Positions 23,955-33,080 of a DNA stretch of 64,000 nt are shown piece by piece (position 1 is the first letter of the stretch; every line of letters begins with the position of its first letter). The stretch covers positions 1 through 64,000 of the forward strand of contig NZ_FUWW01000002.1 in the NCBI RefSeq assembly GCF_900167205.1, read 5' to 3'. The notes below the pieces were generated by a model. It ran no database searches, was not told where the DNA came from, and saw only the letters and a list, made by a program, of their open reading frames with translations. The translations under genes were made by a program, and so were the position numbers. This stretch comes from Eubacterium coprostanoligenes. GTDB lineage: Bacteria; Bacillota; Clostridia; Oscillospirales; Acutalibacteraceae.

Positions 23955-25805
23955 TTACGATAATTGTGCTTTTCCGGTGCAAAGTTCATAGTATCTGCCT
24001 TTGAGCGCAAGCAGGTCGTTGTGGTCGCCACGCTCAATGATTTCGCCGTTTTCAAGAACCATAATTGCGTTTGAATTTCGAACAGTTGAAAGTCTGTGGG
24101 CAATTACAAATACCGTTCTGCCAATCATAAGTCTGTCCATACCGTGCTCGATGTGCGCCTCCGTTCTTGTGTCGATTGATGAGGTCGCCTCGTCAAGAAT
24201 CATAACAGGCGGGTCTGCAACCGCAGCTCTTGCAATTGCAAGAAGTTGGCGCTGACCCTGGCTGAGGTTTGCACCGTCTGATGTAATGACTGTGTTGTAG
24301 CCGTCCGGAAGATGCTTGATGAATGAATGTGCACTTGCGAGTTTTGATGCTTCGACACATTCTTCATCGGTTGCGTCAAGTCTGCCGTAGCGGATGTTAT
24401 CCATAATCGTGCCTGTGAATAGGTGAGTGTCTTGAAGCACCATTGCAAGAGAACGGCGCAAATCAGATTTCTTAATTCTCTTGATATCGATTCCGTCATA
24501 GGTTATTGTGCCCTCTTGAATGTCGTAGAATCTGTTGATGAGGTTTGTGATTGTTGTTTTGCCTGCACCTGTTGAGCCAACAAACGCAATCTTCTGTGCC
24601 TGCTTTGCGTAAAGATTGATGTCGTGGAGAACAATTTTGTCTTCAACATAGCCAAAGGTTACATCCTTGAAAACAACTTCGCCCTTAACAGGAATTTTTT
24701 TGTCGCCGTCAATCCAGTTCCAAATCTTGCCGTTTTCGGTTGCTTCTTCTTCAAGAGTAACAGTGCCGTTGTCAATTTCACTTTCGGTGTCCATAACAGC
24801 AAATACTCGTTCTGCACCTGCAAGGGCAGAGAACACATTGTTCATTTGGTTCATAATTTGGTTGATAGGTTGGGTGAACTGTTTTGAATAGCTGAGGAAG
24901 GTGAAGAATGTACCTATGCTCATACCTTTTGTCAAAACAAGAAGTCCGCCCGCAAGAGTAACGCTTGCATATGATGCGTTGTTGATTCCTGTTGAAACAG
25001 GTCCCATAATTCCGCTGTAATAGTTTGCCTTTGTGGCAACTTCACGGAAATTTTCGTTGAGCTGTTCAAAGTCGTCTTTTGCCTGTTCTTCGTGGTTGAA
25101 CACCTTGACAACCTTCATTCCTTCAACTGTTTCTTCAATGTTGCCGTTCATTTCGCCAAGCGCCTTTTGTTGAGCCTTGAAGTATTTTCTTGTGCTCTTT
25201 GCAATTCTCATTGTGTTCACAATCATTATGATGAGGAACACAAGCGCAACGATGAACAATCTCCATTCAAGCGCAATCATCATAACGATGATTCCGATGA
25301 AGCTGAAAACTGATGAAACAAGCTGAACAATTGATTGCTCAAGCATCATTTGAATGTTGTCAACATCGTTTGTAAAACGGCTCATGATCTCGCCGTGTGT
25401 TTGCCCGTCAAAGAATTTCAGCGGTAATGTTTGCAAGTGGTCAAACAAATCTTTTCTTATGATGTTTGATGTTCTGTATGCAAGTTTTACCATAATTTTT
25501 GACTGCAAGAATATAAACAGTGAAGCACCAATGTAAAATGCCGAAACAATTACAAGGTTTTTAATCAACTGTTTGATACCCTCTGTGGCAAAATTGCCTG
25601 CTTGGATTGATGATGCAACATCGTCCAAAATCGGCTTTAGCCAATAAGATGCTGCCATTTGGCAAACGGTTGCCATAATGAGAGAAAGAAATACTACGAA
25701 TAACAGTGCCTTGCTTTTGCCGATATATGACAAAATACGCTTTAAAGTCTTTTTTGCGTCCTTGGGCTTTTGTTCAGGCACGCCGCGTCTTTGTGGTCCC
25801 GGCAT
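23955..25805 (-). CDS. ABC exporter half-transporter, catalytically complete subunit
   Basis: 616-residue fusion of six-helix membrane domain and ATPase, multidrug/lipid exporter type. The ATPase part has Walker A GSTGAGKTT, signature LSQGQRQ (Gly to Gln at the third position), Walker B VMILDEATSSID with catalytic Glu, and switch AHRLST. Starts on the last base of the partner gene's stop (TAATG). The partner (25805-27544) has a defective Walker B/switch, so the two should form a heterodimer with one active hydrolysis site, like BmrCD or TM287/288. Confidence 0.92.
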   Translation of the reverse strand: MPGPQRRGVPEQKPKDAKKTLKRILSYIGKSKALLFVVFLSLIMATVCQMAASYWLKPILDDVASSIQAGNFATEGIKQLIKNLVIVSAFYIGASLFIFLQSKIMVKLAYRTSNIIRKDLFDHLQTLPLKFFDGQTHGEIMSRFTNDVDNIQMMLEQSIVQLVSSVFSFIGIIVMMIALEWRLFIVALVFLIIMIVNTMRIAKSTRKYFKAQQKALGEMNGNIEETVEGMKVVKVFNHEEQAKDDFEQLNENFREVATKANYYSGIMGPVSTGINNASYASVTLAGGLLVLTKGMSIGTFFTFLSYSKQFTQPINQIMNQMNNVFSALAGAERVFAVMDTESEIDNGTVTLEEEATENGKIWNWIDGDKKIPVKGEVVFKDVTFGYVEDKIVLHDINLYAKQAQKIAFVGSTGAGKTTITNLINRFYDIQEGTITYDGIDIKRIKKSDLRRSLAMVLQDTHLFTGTIMDNIRYGRLDATDEECVEASKLASAHSFIKHLPDGYNTVITSDGANLSQGQRQLLAIARAAVADPPVMILDEATSSIDTRTEAHIEHGMDRLMIGRTVFVIAHRLSTVRNSNAIMVLENGEIIERGDHNDLLALKGRYYELCTGKAQLS

Positions 25806-27544
25806 TATTCCATTACTCCTTTCTGCTGTGTTTTATAAATTTCCTGATAGATTTCGCTTGTTTGCATAAGTTCTTCGTGGTTGCCTACGCTGTCGATTTT
25901 GCCGTCATCAAGCACGATGATTTCGTCTGCTTGAGCAACCGATGAAATTCTTTGTGCAATAATCAAAACTGTTGTGTCTTTGAGTTCTTTGTAGAAACAT
26001 TCTCTGATTTTTGCTTCGGTTGCTGTGTCAACGGCAGAAGTTGAGTCGTCAAGAATAAGAATTTTTGGTTGTTTGATAATTGCTCTTGCGATACAAAGTC
26101 TTTGTTTTTGACCGCCCGAAAGGTTCAAACCGCCTTGCGAAAGTTCTGTGTCGTATCCGTCAGGCTGGCTCATAATAAAGTCGTGTGCCTGTGCAGCCTT
26201 GCAAGCGGAGATGATTTCTTCATCTGTTGCGTCTTGCTTGCCCCACTTGATGTTCTCCTTGATTGTACCTGTGAAAAGTACATTCTTTTGAAGCACAACG
26301 CCTATCAATTCACGGAGAGCCTCGATGTCGTAGTCCTTAACATTGACACCGTCAACAAGAATTTCACCGCCTGAAACATCATAAAGTCGAGGAATGAGGT
26401 TCACAAGACTTGATTTGCCGCAGCCCGTTGAGCCGATAATTCCCACAACACTGCCTGCCTTTGCCTTGAAGCTGACATCTGTGAGAATGTCCATTCCGTC
26501 ATTGTAGCCAAACGAAACATTTTTGAACTCAACCTCGCCCTTTGATTCTGTAGGCTTGAAAGGATTTTCAGGATTAACAATGTCAATTTCGGTGTCGAGG
26601 ACTTCAACAACTCTGTCACCGCAAGCCTTTGCTCTTGTGAGCTGAAGCATAAGCATAGATACCATCATTATGTTCATAAGTACCTGTACAATGTAGTTTG
26701 CCAAAACCGAAATTTGACCCACATCCATAAGTTTGTTACTTGCGTCAATCGAGCCTTTGTAATAGATGTAAATAATTACAAAGTTCATAAGCAACATCAT
26801 AATAGGCATAACCGTGATGATAAGTCCCGATGCTTTTGAGCCTTGATTTGCAAGGTCGTCGGACGCTTCGTGGAATTTATCTTTTTCTCTGTCCTCACGA
26901 ACATAAGCCTTTACAACTCTGATGCCTATGAGGTTTTCCTGTACAACACGGTTGATGTTGTCGATTTTCTTTTGCATCTTTTGGAACATAGGAAAACCGA
27001 ATTTGAGAATAACCGCAATGATAACAATCATAACAGGGAAGAGAACAAGCAAAATCATTGATAGCTTTGCGTTGATTGAAAATGCAAAAACAGCCGATAC
27101 AATGAGTAATGCAGGTGCTCTGACTAAAATACGAAGTCCCATCATAAGTGTGTTTTGGAGCATTGTCACATCATTGGTCAATCTTGTTGTGAGTGATGAT
27201 GTTGAAAATGTGTCAATGTTCTTAAATGAAAATGATGAGATTTTGTCGTACATCGCTTTTCTTAATCTGTATGAAAATTTTTGGCTTGCAACAGATGATG
27301 TTTTCATTGTCATTAAGCCACCGCAAAATCCGACAATTGCCATTATGAGCATAAGCAATCCGATTTTTCCTATTTTGAGTTTTAGGTCGGCAGGGTCGCC
27401 TGTGGAGGTTTTTACCATTTCGTACACGCTGTTTGCAACTGACGGAAGTGCAAGTTCGCACATGGCTTCAACAATCATACCCAGGGCACTTGCCACACAA
27501 AGCCAACCCAAACCTTTGAGATATTTGGATAGTTTTTTTATCAT
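25805..27544 (-). CDS. ABC exporter half-transporter, degenerate-site subunit
   Basis: 579 residues, six-helix membrane domain plus ATPase. Walker A GSTGCGKSS and signature LSGGQKQR are canonical, but Walker B is ILILDDSTSAVD (catalytic Glu replaced by Asp) and the switch is AQRISS (His replaced by Gln). Those are the marks of the non-hydrolysing half of heterodimeric exporters; its intact signature completes the active site built on the partner's Walker motifs. Overlaps the MarR gene by 4 bases and the partner by 1. Confidence 0.92.
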   Translation of the reverse strand: MIKKLSKYLKGLGWLCVASALGMIVEAMCELALPSVANSVYEMVKTSTGDPADLKLKIGKIGLLMLIMAIVGFCGGLMTMKTSSVASQKFSYRLRKAMYDKISSFSFKNIDTFSTSSLTTRLTNDVTMLQNTLMMGLRILVRAPALLIVSAVFAFSINAKLSMILLVLFPVMIVIIAVILKFGFPMFQKMQKKIDNINRVVQENLIGIRVVKAYVREDREKDKFHEASDDLANQGSKASGLIITVMPIMMLLMNFVIIYIYYKGSIDASNKLMDVGQISVLANYIVQVLMNIMMVSMLMLQLTRAKACGDRVVEVLDTEIDIVNPENPFKPTESKGEVEFKNVSFGYNDGMDILTDVSFKAKAGSVVGIIGSTGCGKSSLVNLIPRLYDVSGGEILVDGVNVKDYDIEALRELIGVVLQKNVLFTGTIKENIKWGKQDATDEEIISACKAAQAHDFIMSQPDGYDTELSQGGLNLSGGQKQRLCIARAIIKQPKILILDDSTSAVDTATEAKIRECFYKELKDTTVLIIAQRISSVAQADEIIVLDDGKIDSVGNHEELMQTSEIYQEIYKTQQKGVME

Positions 27545-28005
27545 TCGGACTCCTCCTTTATAAAGTTTTCTATTATTTTGTCAAGCAAATCCGACAAAGT
27601 CGCAATTTCTTCATCCGTAAGACCGTTTGTGAGCATTTCCTCTTCTGCGTCCATCTTTTGCCTGATGTTTTCAGGAACGGCATTGCCCTTTTCAGTTAGA
27701 TAAATTTCTATTCTTCTTCCGTCTGTTTTGCTTTCTCTCTTTTTAACAAAGCCGGCTTTTTCCATTCGTTTGATGCTGACCGATACGGTCGATGGTGCTG
27801 TGCCTGTTTCTTCGGCTATCTGTCCGATTGTTGCACTGCCCTGAATTTTCAGGAACATAATGATTTTGTGCTGACCGGCAAACAGTCCTTCATCGGCAAC
27901 GGCTTTGTTAAAATTTACTCTTTCCATTCTCGCCACCATACCGATTCTTGGGGCAATATGTCCCTTTGGCGGAGGTGGTGGACAACAACATTTTTTCTTG
28001 TTCAA
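27541..28005 (-). CDS. MarR-family transcriptional repressor with Cys/Pro-rich N-terminus
   Basis: 154 residues, winged-helix regulator: GLFAGQHKIIMFLKIQGSATIGQIAEETG, recognition helix APSTVSVSIKRMEKAGFVKKR, wing KTDGRRIEIYLTEKG, C-terminal dimer helices. Unusually it opens with KKKCCCPPPPPKG, three adjacent cysteines and five prolines, which could bind metal or sense thiol stress. First gene of the exporter operon; a perfect inverted repeat over its own promoter (28026-28054) is the expected operator, so it is probably autoregulated and controls the exporter. Confidence 0.9.
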   Translation of the reverse strand: MNKKKCCCPPPPPKGHIAPRIGMVARMERVNFNKAVADEGLFAGQHKIIMFLKIQGSATIGQIAEETGTAPSTVSVSIKRMEKAGFVKKRESKTDGRRIEIYLTEKGNAVPENIRQKMDAEEEMLTNGLTDEEIATLSDLLDKIIENFIKEESE

Positions 28006-28025
28006 AATAACAACTCCGAAAATTA

Positions 28026-28054
28026 TTTAGTCGGCTAATATTTAGCCGACTAAA
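28026..28054. promoter_or_regulatory. Probable MarR operator, perfect inverted repeat
   Basis: 13-base arms TTTAGTCGGCTAA and TTAGCCGACTAAA with a 3-base centre, directly downstream of the -10 box (28058-28063) and 20 bases before the regulator ATG. Binding there would block transcription start. Confidence 0.8.
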
Positions 28055-28057
28055 GGT

Positions 28058-28085
28058 ATTATAGCACAAAAAACATCAAAGTCAA
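28058..28085 (-). promoter_or_regulatory. Sigma-A promoter of the marR-ABC exporter operon
   Basis: On the minus strand: -35 TTGACT (28080-28085), 16-base spacer, -10 TATAAT (28058-28063), immediately upstream of the palindromic operator. Confidence 0.78.
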
Positions 28086-28169
28086 CACTTTATTTTTGTA
28101 AACCGCCACACTTGATATAGTATATATAATATGGTAAAATATACGGCGAAATTATCGGGAGGGCAGACT

Positions 28170-29030
28170 ATGGATTACAATTTGTGCGATTACAACACGG
28201 TGAAAAAGATACTTTCAGCCCACGGCTTCAATTTTTCAAAAGCATTGGGTCAGAATTTTATAATTGATGACAGCGTTTGCCCAACTATGGCAGAGATGCT
28301 CAAGGCTGATGAAAAAACAGGCGTTCTTGAGGTTGGACCGGGTGTCGGCGTCCTCACAAAAGAGCTTTGCAAAAGGGCAGGCAAGGTTGTGTCTGTTGAA
28401 CTTGATGAGCGTCTTTATCCTGTTTTGGAGCAGACTCTTGCCGATTATGACAATTTTGAGCTTGTCAAGGGCGATGTTATGAAAATCGACCTAAAACAGC
28501 TTATTGCGGAAAAATTTGCGGATTGCAAAACGGTCAAAGTTTGCGCAAATTTGCCGTACTATATCACTTCTCCTGTTATTATGATGCTTTTGCAGAGCAG
28601 ACTTCCCGTATCGGAGATTGAAGTTATGGTTCAGCAGGAGGCGGCGGAGCGACTTTGTGCACCTATCGGCTCAAGAGAAGCCGGTGCGGTCAGCGTTGCG
28701 GTTAATTATTATGGCGAAAGTGAAATTCTTTTCAATGTCGGCAGAGAGTGCTTTATGCCAAGTCCAAAGGTTGATTCAAGCGTTATCAAGATTATAGTCA
28801 GGGATGAGCCTGAATTTGAAGTCAAAAACGAAAAGCAGTTTTTCTCGCTCGTAAAAAGTGCCTTTGCACAGAGAAGAAAAACTCTTGTCAATTCGCTTTC
28901 AAACTCACTCGGCAAGTCAAAGGCAGATGTCACAAATGCACTTGCACAGCTCGGTCTTGCTTCAACCGTAAGGGCAGAAAATCTTAAAATGGAGGATTTG
29001 GTAAATTTAACAGATTTACTTTTTGGTTGA
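28170..29030 (+). CDS. rsmA: 16S rRNA (adenine1518/1519-N6)-dimethyltransferase
   Basis: 286 residues. SAM-dependent enzyme that dimethylates two adjacent adenines in helix 45 of 16S rRNA late in 30S assembly. Family motifs: KALGQNFIIDD, VLEVGPGVGVLTKEL (SAM site), VVSVELDERL, KGDVMKID, catalytic NLPYYITSP, FMPSPKVDSSVIKI, FAQRRKTLVNSL. Start at ATG 28170, 5 bases after GGGAGGGC; an upstream ATG at 28131 has no ribosome site. The next gene starts 3 bases after its stop. Confidence 0.95.
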   Translation: MDYNLCDYNTVKKILSAHGFNFSKALGQNFIIDDSVCPTMAEMLKADEKTGVLEVGPGVGVLTKELCKRAGKVVSVELDERLYPVLEQTLADYDNFELVKGDVMKIDLKQLIAEKFADCKTVKVCANLPYYITSPVIMMLLQSRLPVSEIEVMVQQEAAERLCAPIGSREAGAVSVAVNYYGESEILFNVGRECFMPSPKVDSSVIKIIVRDEPEFEVKNEKQFFSLVKSAFAQRRKTLVNSLSNSLGKSKADVTNALAQLGLASTVRAENLKMEDLVNLTDLLFG

Positions 29031-29032
29031 TT

Positions 29033-30442
29033 ATGGCAAAAGAAAGAAAAAACAACACACTCGTTTTTACCGATTATTCTGTGCCAAAGGCTGTCGGAAC
29101 TTTGGCAATTCCAAGTATGCTCGGTATGCTTATAAATGTTATATACAATCTTGCAGACACCTTTTTCGTAGGTCAAACAGGCGATAAAAATCAGGTAGCC
29201 GCCGTTTCGGTTGCAATGCCTGTGTTCTTGTTTTTTCTTGCAGTGGGCAACCTTTTTGGTGTAGGCGGATGTGCGTATATCAGCCGTTCACTCGGTGAGG
29301 GTAAAAAAGAAAAAATCAAGTCGATTTCATCATTTTGTACTTATATCGGTATAATCGTTGCGGCTGTGTTGTCTGCAATTTTCATTGCTTTCAAGCGTCC
29401 GATTTTGTACCTTGTCGGTGCAAGTGATTTCACAATCGACTTTGCTTGCGATTATATGTTTTGGATTGCACTCGGCGGTGTTTTCAGCGTAACAAGTATT
29501 GTTACGTGCAATCTTGTAAGAGGTGAGGGCGCTGCAAAGGAATCAATGATCGGTATGGTAATCGGTCAGGTTATAAATATTATTCTTGACCCGATTTTCA
29601 TCCTTGCTCCGGGCAATAAACTTTTCGGCATAACATTGCCTTTTGGTTTTAATATGGGCGTAAAGGGTGCAGCTATTGCAACCGTTATCGGCAATATAGC
29701 TTCCGTTCTCTATTTTATTGTTTACTTTATGAGAGGCAAGTCGATTTTGTCGATTTCGACAAAAAGATTTTCGGCAAAGAACGGCATCATTAAAGGCGTT
29801 GTCAGCGTCGGACTCCCTGCTTCCCTCAACAATTTGCTTATGTCGCTTTCTAATATTGTTGTAAACATTTTCCTTGCAAAGTACGGCGACAATGCCGTTG
29901 CTGCAATGGGTGTTGCAATGAAGGCAAATATGCTTGTTGTTATGCTTCAAATCGGTCTTGCGCAAGGTATTCAGCCACTTGTAGGTTATTGCTACGGTGC
30001 AAAGAATTATCAGAGAATGAAGAAAAGTATTCGTTTTGGTATGATGTGCAATGTCCTTATCGGTGCAAGTGTAACCGTGTTCTATCTTGTTTGCAGACGA
30101 CAGGTTATCGGTGTGTTCATTGATGACGAGGCTGTTATTGAATACGGTGTAAAAATGATTACCGCACTTATGGCTCCGGGCACATTCCTTGGCATAATGT
30201 TTATCATCAACTTTGCGTTTCAGGGAATGGGCAAGGGTGCTCAATCACTTGTTCTTGCAGCAGGCAGACAGGGTTTGATTTTCTTGCCGATGATGTTTAT
30301 TATGAACAAGGTTGCAGGTCTTGAGGGCATTATCTGGGCACAGCCGGTTGCAGATGCTTTTTGCATTGTTTTGGCTGCTGTTATGTTCCGTGCCACAACC
30401 AAAAAACTTGAAAAAGAAGCAAAGCTCAAAACTATGGATTAA
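29033..30442 (+). CDS. MATE-family efflux transporter
   Basis: 469 residues, about 12 membrane helices in two related halves (VPKAVGTLAIPSMLGMLINVIYNLADTFFVG and VVSVGLPASLNNLLMSLSNIVVNIFLAKYG). Cation-coupled antiporter exporting drugs or cationic metabolites; the DinF/NorM-like class cannot be fixed further. I use ATG 29033; a TTG at 29027 overlapping the rsmA stop is an alternative. Substrate unknown. Confidence 0.93.
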   Translation: MAKERKNNTLVFTDYSVPKAVGTLAIPSMLGMLINVIYNLADTFFVGQTGDKNQVAAVSVAMPVFLFFLAVGNLFGVGGCAYISRSLGEGKKEKIKSISSFCTYIGIIVAAVLSAIFIAFKRPILYLVGASDFTIDFACDYMFWIALGGVFSVTSIVTCNLVRGEGAAKESMIGMVIGQVINIILDPIFILAPGNKLFGITLPFGFNMGVKGAAIATVIGNIASVLYFIVYFMRGKSILSISTKRFSAKNGIIKGVVSVGLPASLNNLLMSLSNIVVNIFLAKYGDNAVAAMGVAMKANMLVVMLQIGLAQGIQPLVGYCYGAKNYQRMKKSIRFGMMCNVLIGASVTVFYLVCRRQVIGVFIDDEAVIEYGVKMITALMAPGTFLGIMFIINFAFQGMGKGAQSLVLAAGRQGLIFLPMMFIMNKVAGLEGIIWAQPVADAFCIVLAAVMFRATTKKLEKEAKLKTMD

Positions 30443-30457
30443 TGAAAGAGTGAATGT

Positions 30458-31039
30458 ATGTTAATTAACAGTATTGATAAAAAAACGCTTGATGCGGTTT
30501 CGGCTCGGTTTGGCAAGCAATTTATCAAAGAGCCGTTGTTTATGTATTTTTGCAGTGATATAAACAAGCGTTCGCAGTTTATTGAGGATTATATGAAATA
30601 TTATATTCCTCGCCTTGCAGATGACGAAATCGTGTTTGTTGACAAGTTAGCAACCGCAATGGTCACTCTTGTTGACCCGCAGGATTTTGAATATAAGTTC
30701 AAAGGCTTGTCGGGGCAAAGAATGAAAAAGTATAGCTTTTCATCGAAAATTTTTGTTCACAGAGAAAATTTGGAAAACATTTGTGAAATACTGTTGTCGT
30801 ATGTAAAACCGGCAAGAGTTATGACTTTTTATAATGACCCTAACGGCGATTTTGATAATCTGAAAGAATTGATTGACGAGGCAATTGCTTATGCCGAAAA
30901 AGAGGATGTAACGCTTGTGTACGACACATTCAGCAAAAGATATATTGATTATATGATTTCAAAAGGTTTCACAGTTGCTTACAGCAAGCCGTTTATGGAA
31001 ACAAGATTTATAGAAACTGTAATGACATATAATGTGTGA
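30458..31039 (+). CDS. Hypothetical protein, possibly GNAT-like
   Basis: 193 residues, soluble, no signal. I do not recognise the family with confidence. The alternating strand/helix pattern (EPLFMYFCSDINKRSQFIEDYMKYY at the N-terminus, VTLVYDTFSKRYIDYMISKGFTVAYSKPF at the C-terminus) recalls acetyltransferase folds, but the acetyl-CoA loop is not evident. 15 bases after the MATE gene and probably in the same transcript. Followed by a terminator at 31054. Confidence 0.6.
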   Translation: MLINSIDKKTLDAVSARFGKQFIKEPLFMYFCSDINKRSQFIEDYMKYYIPRLADDEIVFVDKLATAMVTLVDPQDFEYKFKGLSGQRMKKYSFSSKIFVHRENLENICEILLSYVKPARVMTFYNDPNGDFDNLKELIDEAIAYAEKEDVTLVYDTFSKRYIDYMISKGFTVAYSKPFMETRFIETVMTYNV

Positions 31040-31053
31040 TAGCACTAAAATCA

Positions 31054-31085
31054 AAAGGCGAGGAATGATATTGTTCCTCGTCTTT
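31054..31085 (+). terminator. Terminator of the rsmA-MATE transcript
   Basis: Stem AAAGGCGAGGAA with TTCCTCGTCTTT (one mismatch) and an 8-base loop, 15 bases after the hypothetical gene stop. Confidence 0.75.
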
Positions 31086-31116
31086 ATTTGTGTTGTGTTC
31101 ACTTTGCAGGCAACAA

Positions 31117-31144
31117 AAAAGCTACGGAATTTTCCGTAGCTTTT
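31117..31144. terminator. Bidirectional terminator between convergent genes
   Basis: Perfect stem AAAAGCTACGGAA/TTCCGTAGCTTTT with a 2-base loop; ends the minus-strand lipoprotein transcript (stop at 31172) and backs up the plus-strand one. Confidence 0.8.
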
Positions 31145-31171
31145 AGTTTGTATTCACTTATAATCGGTTGA

Positions 31172-32155
31172 TTATAATCTTGTGATACCTCTTCTTTCCT
31201 TGAGGTATTCATCAGATGCAGGATATTCGTTTGTGTAAGTGATCTTAACAGATGCGCTCTTGTCCTTGATGATTGCGATACATGCGTGTGTAACATCAAC
31301 ATTAGCAACCATTGTGTAGTGAGCAGAAACGATTTCCTTTGTCTTTGTATCAATAGTTACAGAACCTGTACCACCCTTGTACATAACCTTTACGTTATCT
31401 GAAGCGTCACCCTCTGTGAATGAAAGTACGGTGATGCTCTTAACAGCACCTGTGATGTCGCCGAGAACTTCAAAGAATGAACCCTGAGGACCTTCACCAC
31501 GGAAAGCAAGTTCTTCCTGCTTAGGCTGAATTGTCAATGTGATTGTGCCGTCGCCGTTGTCAACAACATTTGCGTCAAGAATGTACTCAGCCTTGAATGC
31601 AGATGTTCTGTAGTCGTTGTCGTTCTTTCTTGTGTTGTCATCGAGGTTGTTGTCGTATTCAGGCTCTCTGCTTCCGCTTGGAACAAGGCTCCATGAGTTA
31701 GCGTCAAACATAGGACCAACGATGCTTGGAACAAGGCTGTTGATTGTGCTGTTTGCTTTGCCGTCGATCATAACATCGCCAACCTGCAAATCTTCAGTAC
31801 CGAGCAATTTGTAGAATGTCTTTGTGTTGCCGTCAGCATCCTTGTACTGAGCGGTAAGTGTCTTTGTGTAGTTGTAAGCTTCAACATAGTAGTTTGCAAC
31901 ATCTTCAAGGCTCTTGAATTCAACACCGCCGTATGTGCCTGCTTCAAATGGCTTGTCAAGAACAGATACATCTTCTTCAGCTGCTGCGTCTGCTTCGCCG
32001 TCTTTGCCGGCATTCTTCCAGTCGCCTGACTTTACTTCTTGAATTGCTGTGATTGTTCCGTTTGTTACATAGTTAAGCTTTGCACATCCTGCGAGAGAAG
32101 CTACAAGAGCAGCAACCAAAGCCAAACATGTAATACTTTTGATTAGTTTCTTCAT
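31172..32155 (-). CDS. Lipoprotein of unknown function
   Basis: 327 residues. Lipobox LAGC after MKKLIKSITCLALVAALVAS; mature Cys near residue 24. The body is acidic and mostly beta-strand-like, with a lone acidic/Ala stretch (GKDGEADAAAEEDVS) followed by FEAGTYGGVEFKSLEDVANYYVEAYN. It ends in a two-strand-rich domain with GTGSVTIDTKTKEIVSAHYTM. I recognise no family. Monocistronic between a shared terminator and its own upstream region; the 32156-32378 gap otherwise holds the next gene's promoter. Codon use is like the neighbours. Confidence 0.75.
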   Translation of the reverse strand: MKKLIKSITCLALVAALVASLAGCAKLNYVTNGTITAIQEVKSGDWKNAGKDGEADAAAEEDVSVLDKPFEAGTYGGVEFKSLEDVANYYVEAYNYTKTLTAQYKDADGNTKTFYKLLGTEDLQVGDVMIDGKANSTINSLVPSIVGPMFDANSWSLVPSGSREPEYDNNLDDNTRKNDNDYRTSAFKAEYILDANVVDNGDGTITLTIQPKQEELAFRGEGPQGSFFEVLGDITGAVKSITVLSFTEGDASDNVKVMYKGGTGSVTIDTKTKEIVSAHYTMVANVDVTHACIAIIKDKSASVKITYTNEYPASDEYLKERRGITRL

Positions 32156-32324
32156 TTATGGGGATCCCCTTTCCTTAATCTGCTTCCGTCTTTACAGAAA
32201 ACATTTACACCATAAATTTATTACAAATCAGGATAAAAGTCAATAGGTAAATGCAAAATAATTCAAAATTAATTAAAAACTAATACTTTTTTTGTTAAAA
32301 ATTTATGATAAAATGATAATCGTA

Positions 32325-32353
32325 TTGTACTAAACCATTATATGTGTTATAAT
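32325..32353 (+). promoter_or_regulatory. Sigma-A promoter for the zinc-ribbon membrane protein gene
   Basis: -35 TTGTAC (32325-32330), 17-base spacer, -10 TATAAT (32348-32353), 25 bases before the ATG. Confidence 0.65.
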
Positions 32354-32378
32354 TATCAAAAATGCGGAGGTATGCATT

Positions 32379-33080
32379 ATGAGATGTAAGAATTGCGGAA
32401 GCGAAAACGACGATAATTTATATATATGCCAAAATTGTGGTTCTCCTCTTTATGATGATGAAGATAATGATAATGAAATAATTAATGAGGACGATATGGG
32501 CAAAACAAGGGTTGCGCCTGTTGTTCAGTCCAATCAAAGACAGTCTGCCCCTCAACAAAGAAGCACTCAAGGTGCACCTGCAAAATCAGAGCAGGATAAG
32601 AAAAAAGAAAAAACCGTTATAATAATAGTTGTGCTTGCAGTTGTTCTTGCAATTGCCGTCACGGCTCTTGTGGCTGTTCTTGTCAGCAATTCAAAAAAGA
32701 ATAACAATGTTGAGGACACATCAATTCCGATTGCTTCAACTTCCGAAGCACCGTCAACAACAGTTGCTCCTCCAACAACCGAGCCGACAACAGAATCAAC
32801 CACTCAACCTACAACCGAGTCAACAACCGCCGCTCCTGTTGAGTACACTGTAACCGTAAGTTGTTCGCAGGGTGGCGAGGTCGAAGGTGACGGCTCTTAT
32901 GCAGAGGGCGAGAAGTGCACCGTTATTGCCAGAGCTGATGATGATTTTGAATTTGACGGTTGGTACAAAAACGGCAAGAGAGTTTCATCAAACGAGGTGT
33001 ATACTTTCGCTGTTAAGGATAACACGGAGTTAGAGGCTGTGTTTACCGATATTACAGATGTTTCAGAGGATTACGAATAA
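32379..33080 (+). CDS. Zinc-ribbon membrane protein with extracellular InlB-like repeat
   Basis: 233 residues. N-terminal zinc ribbon MRCKNCGSENDDNLYICQNCGS (four Cys in two CxxC pairs, cytoplasmic), acidic then Gln-rich linker, one membrane helix (VIIIVVLAVVLAIAVTALVAVLV), a Thr/Pro/Glu-rich extracellular stalk, then a bacterial repeat domain (VSCSQGGEVEGDGSYAEGEKC..FEFDGWYKNGKRV..AVF). Similar repeats occur at 49626 and 50174. GGAGG before ATG; stop overlaps the next start (TAATG). Role unknown; probably surface sensing or adhesion. Confidence 0.7.
   Translation: MRCKNCGSENDDNLYICQNCGSPLYDDEDNDNEIINEDDMGKTRVAPVVQSNQRQSAPQQRSTQGAPAKSEQDKKKEKTVIIIVVLAVVLAIAVTALVAVLVSNSKKNNNVEDTSIPIASTSEAPSTTVAPPTTEPTTESTTQPTTESTTAAPVEYTVTVSCSQGGEVEGDGSYAEGEKCTVIARADDDFEFDGWYKNGKRVSSNEVYTFAVKDNTELEAVFTDITDVSEDYE

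Noticed and set aside
29543-30244. 233-residue minus-strand frame opposite the MATE gene
   Set aside because: Antisense shadow; no initiation signal or family match.
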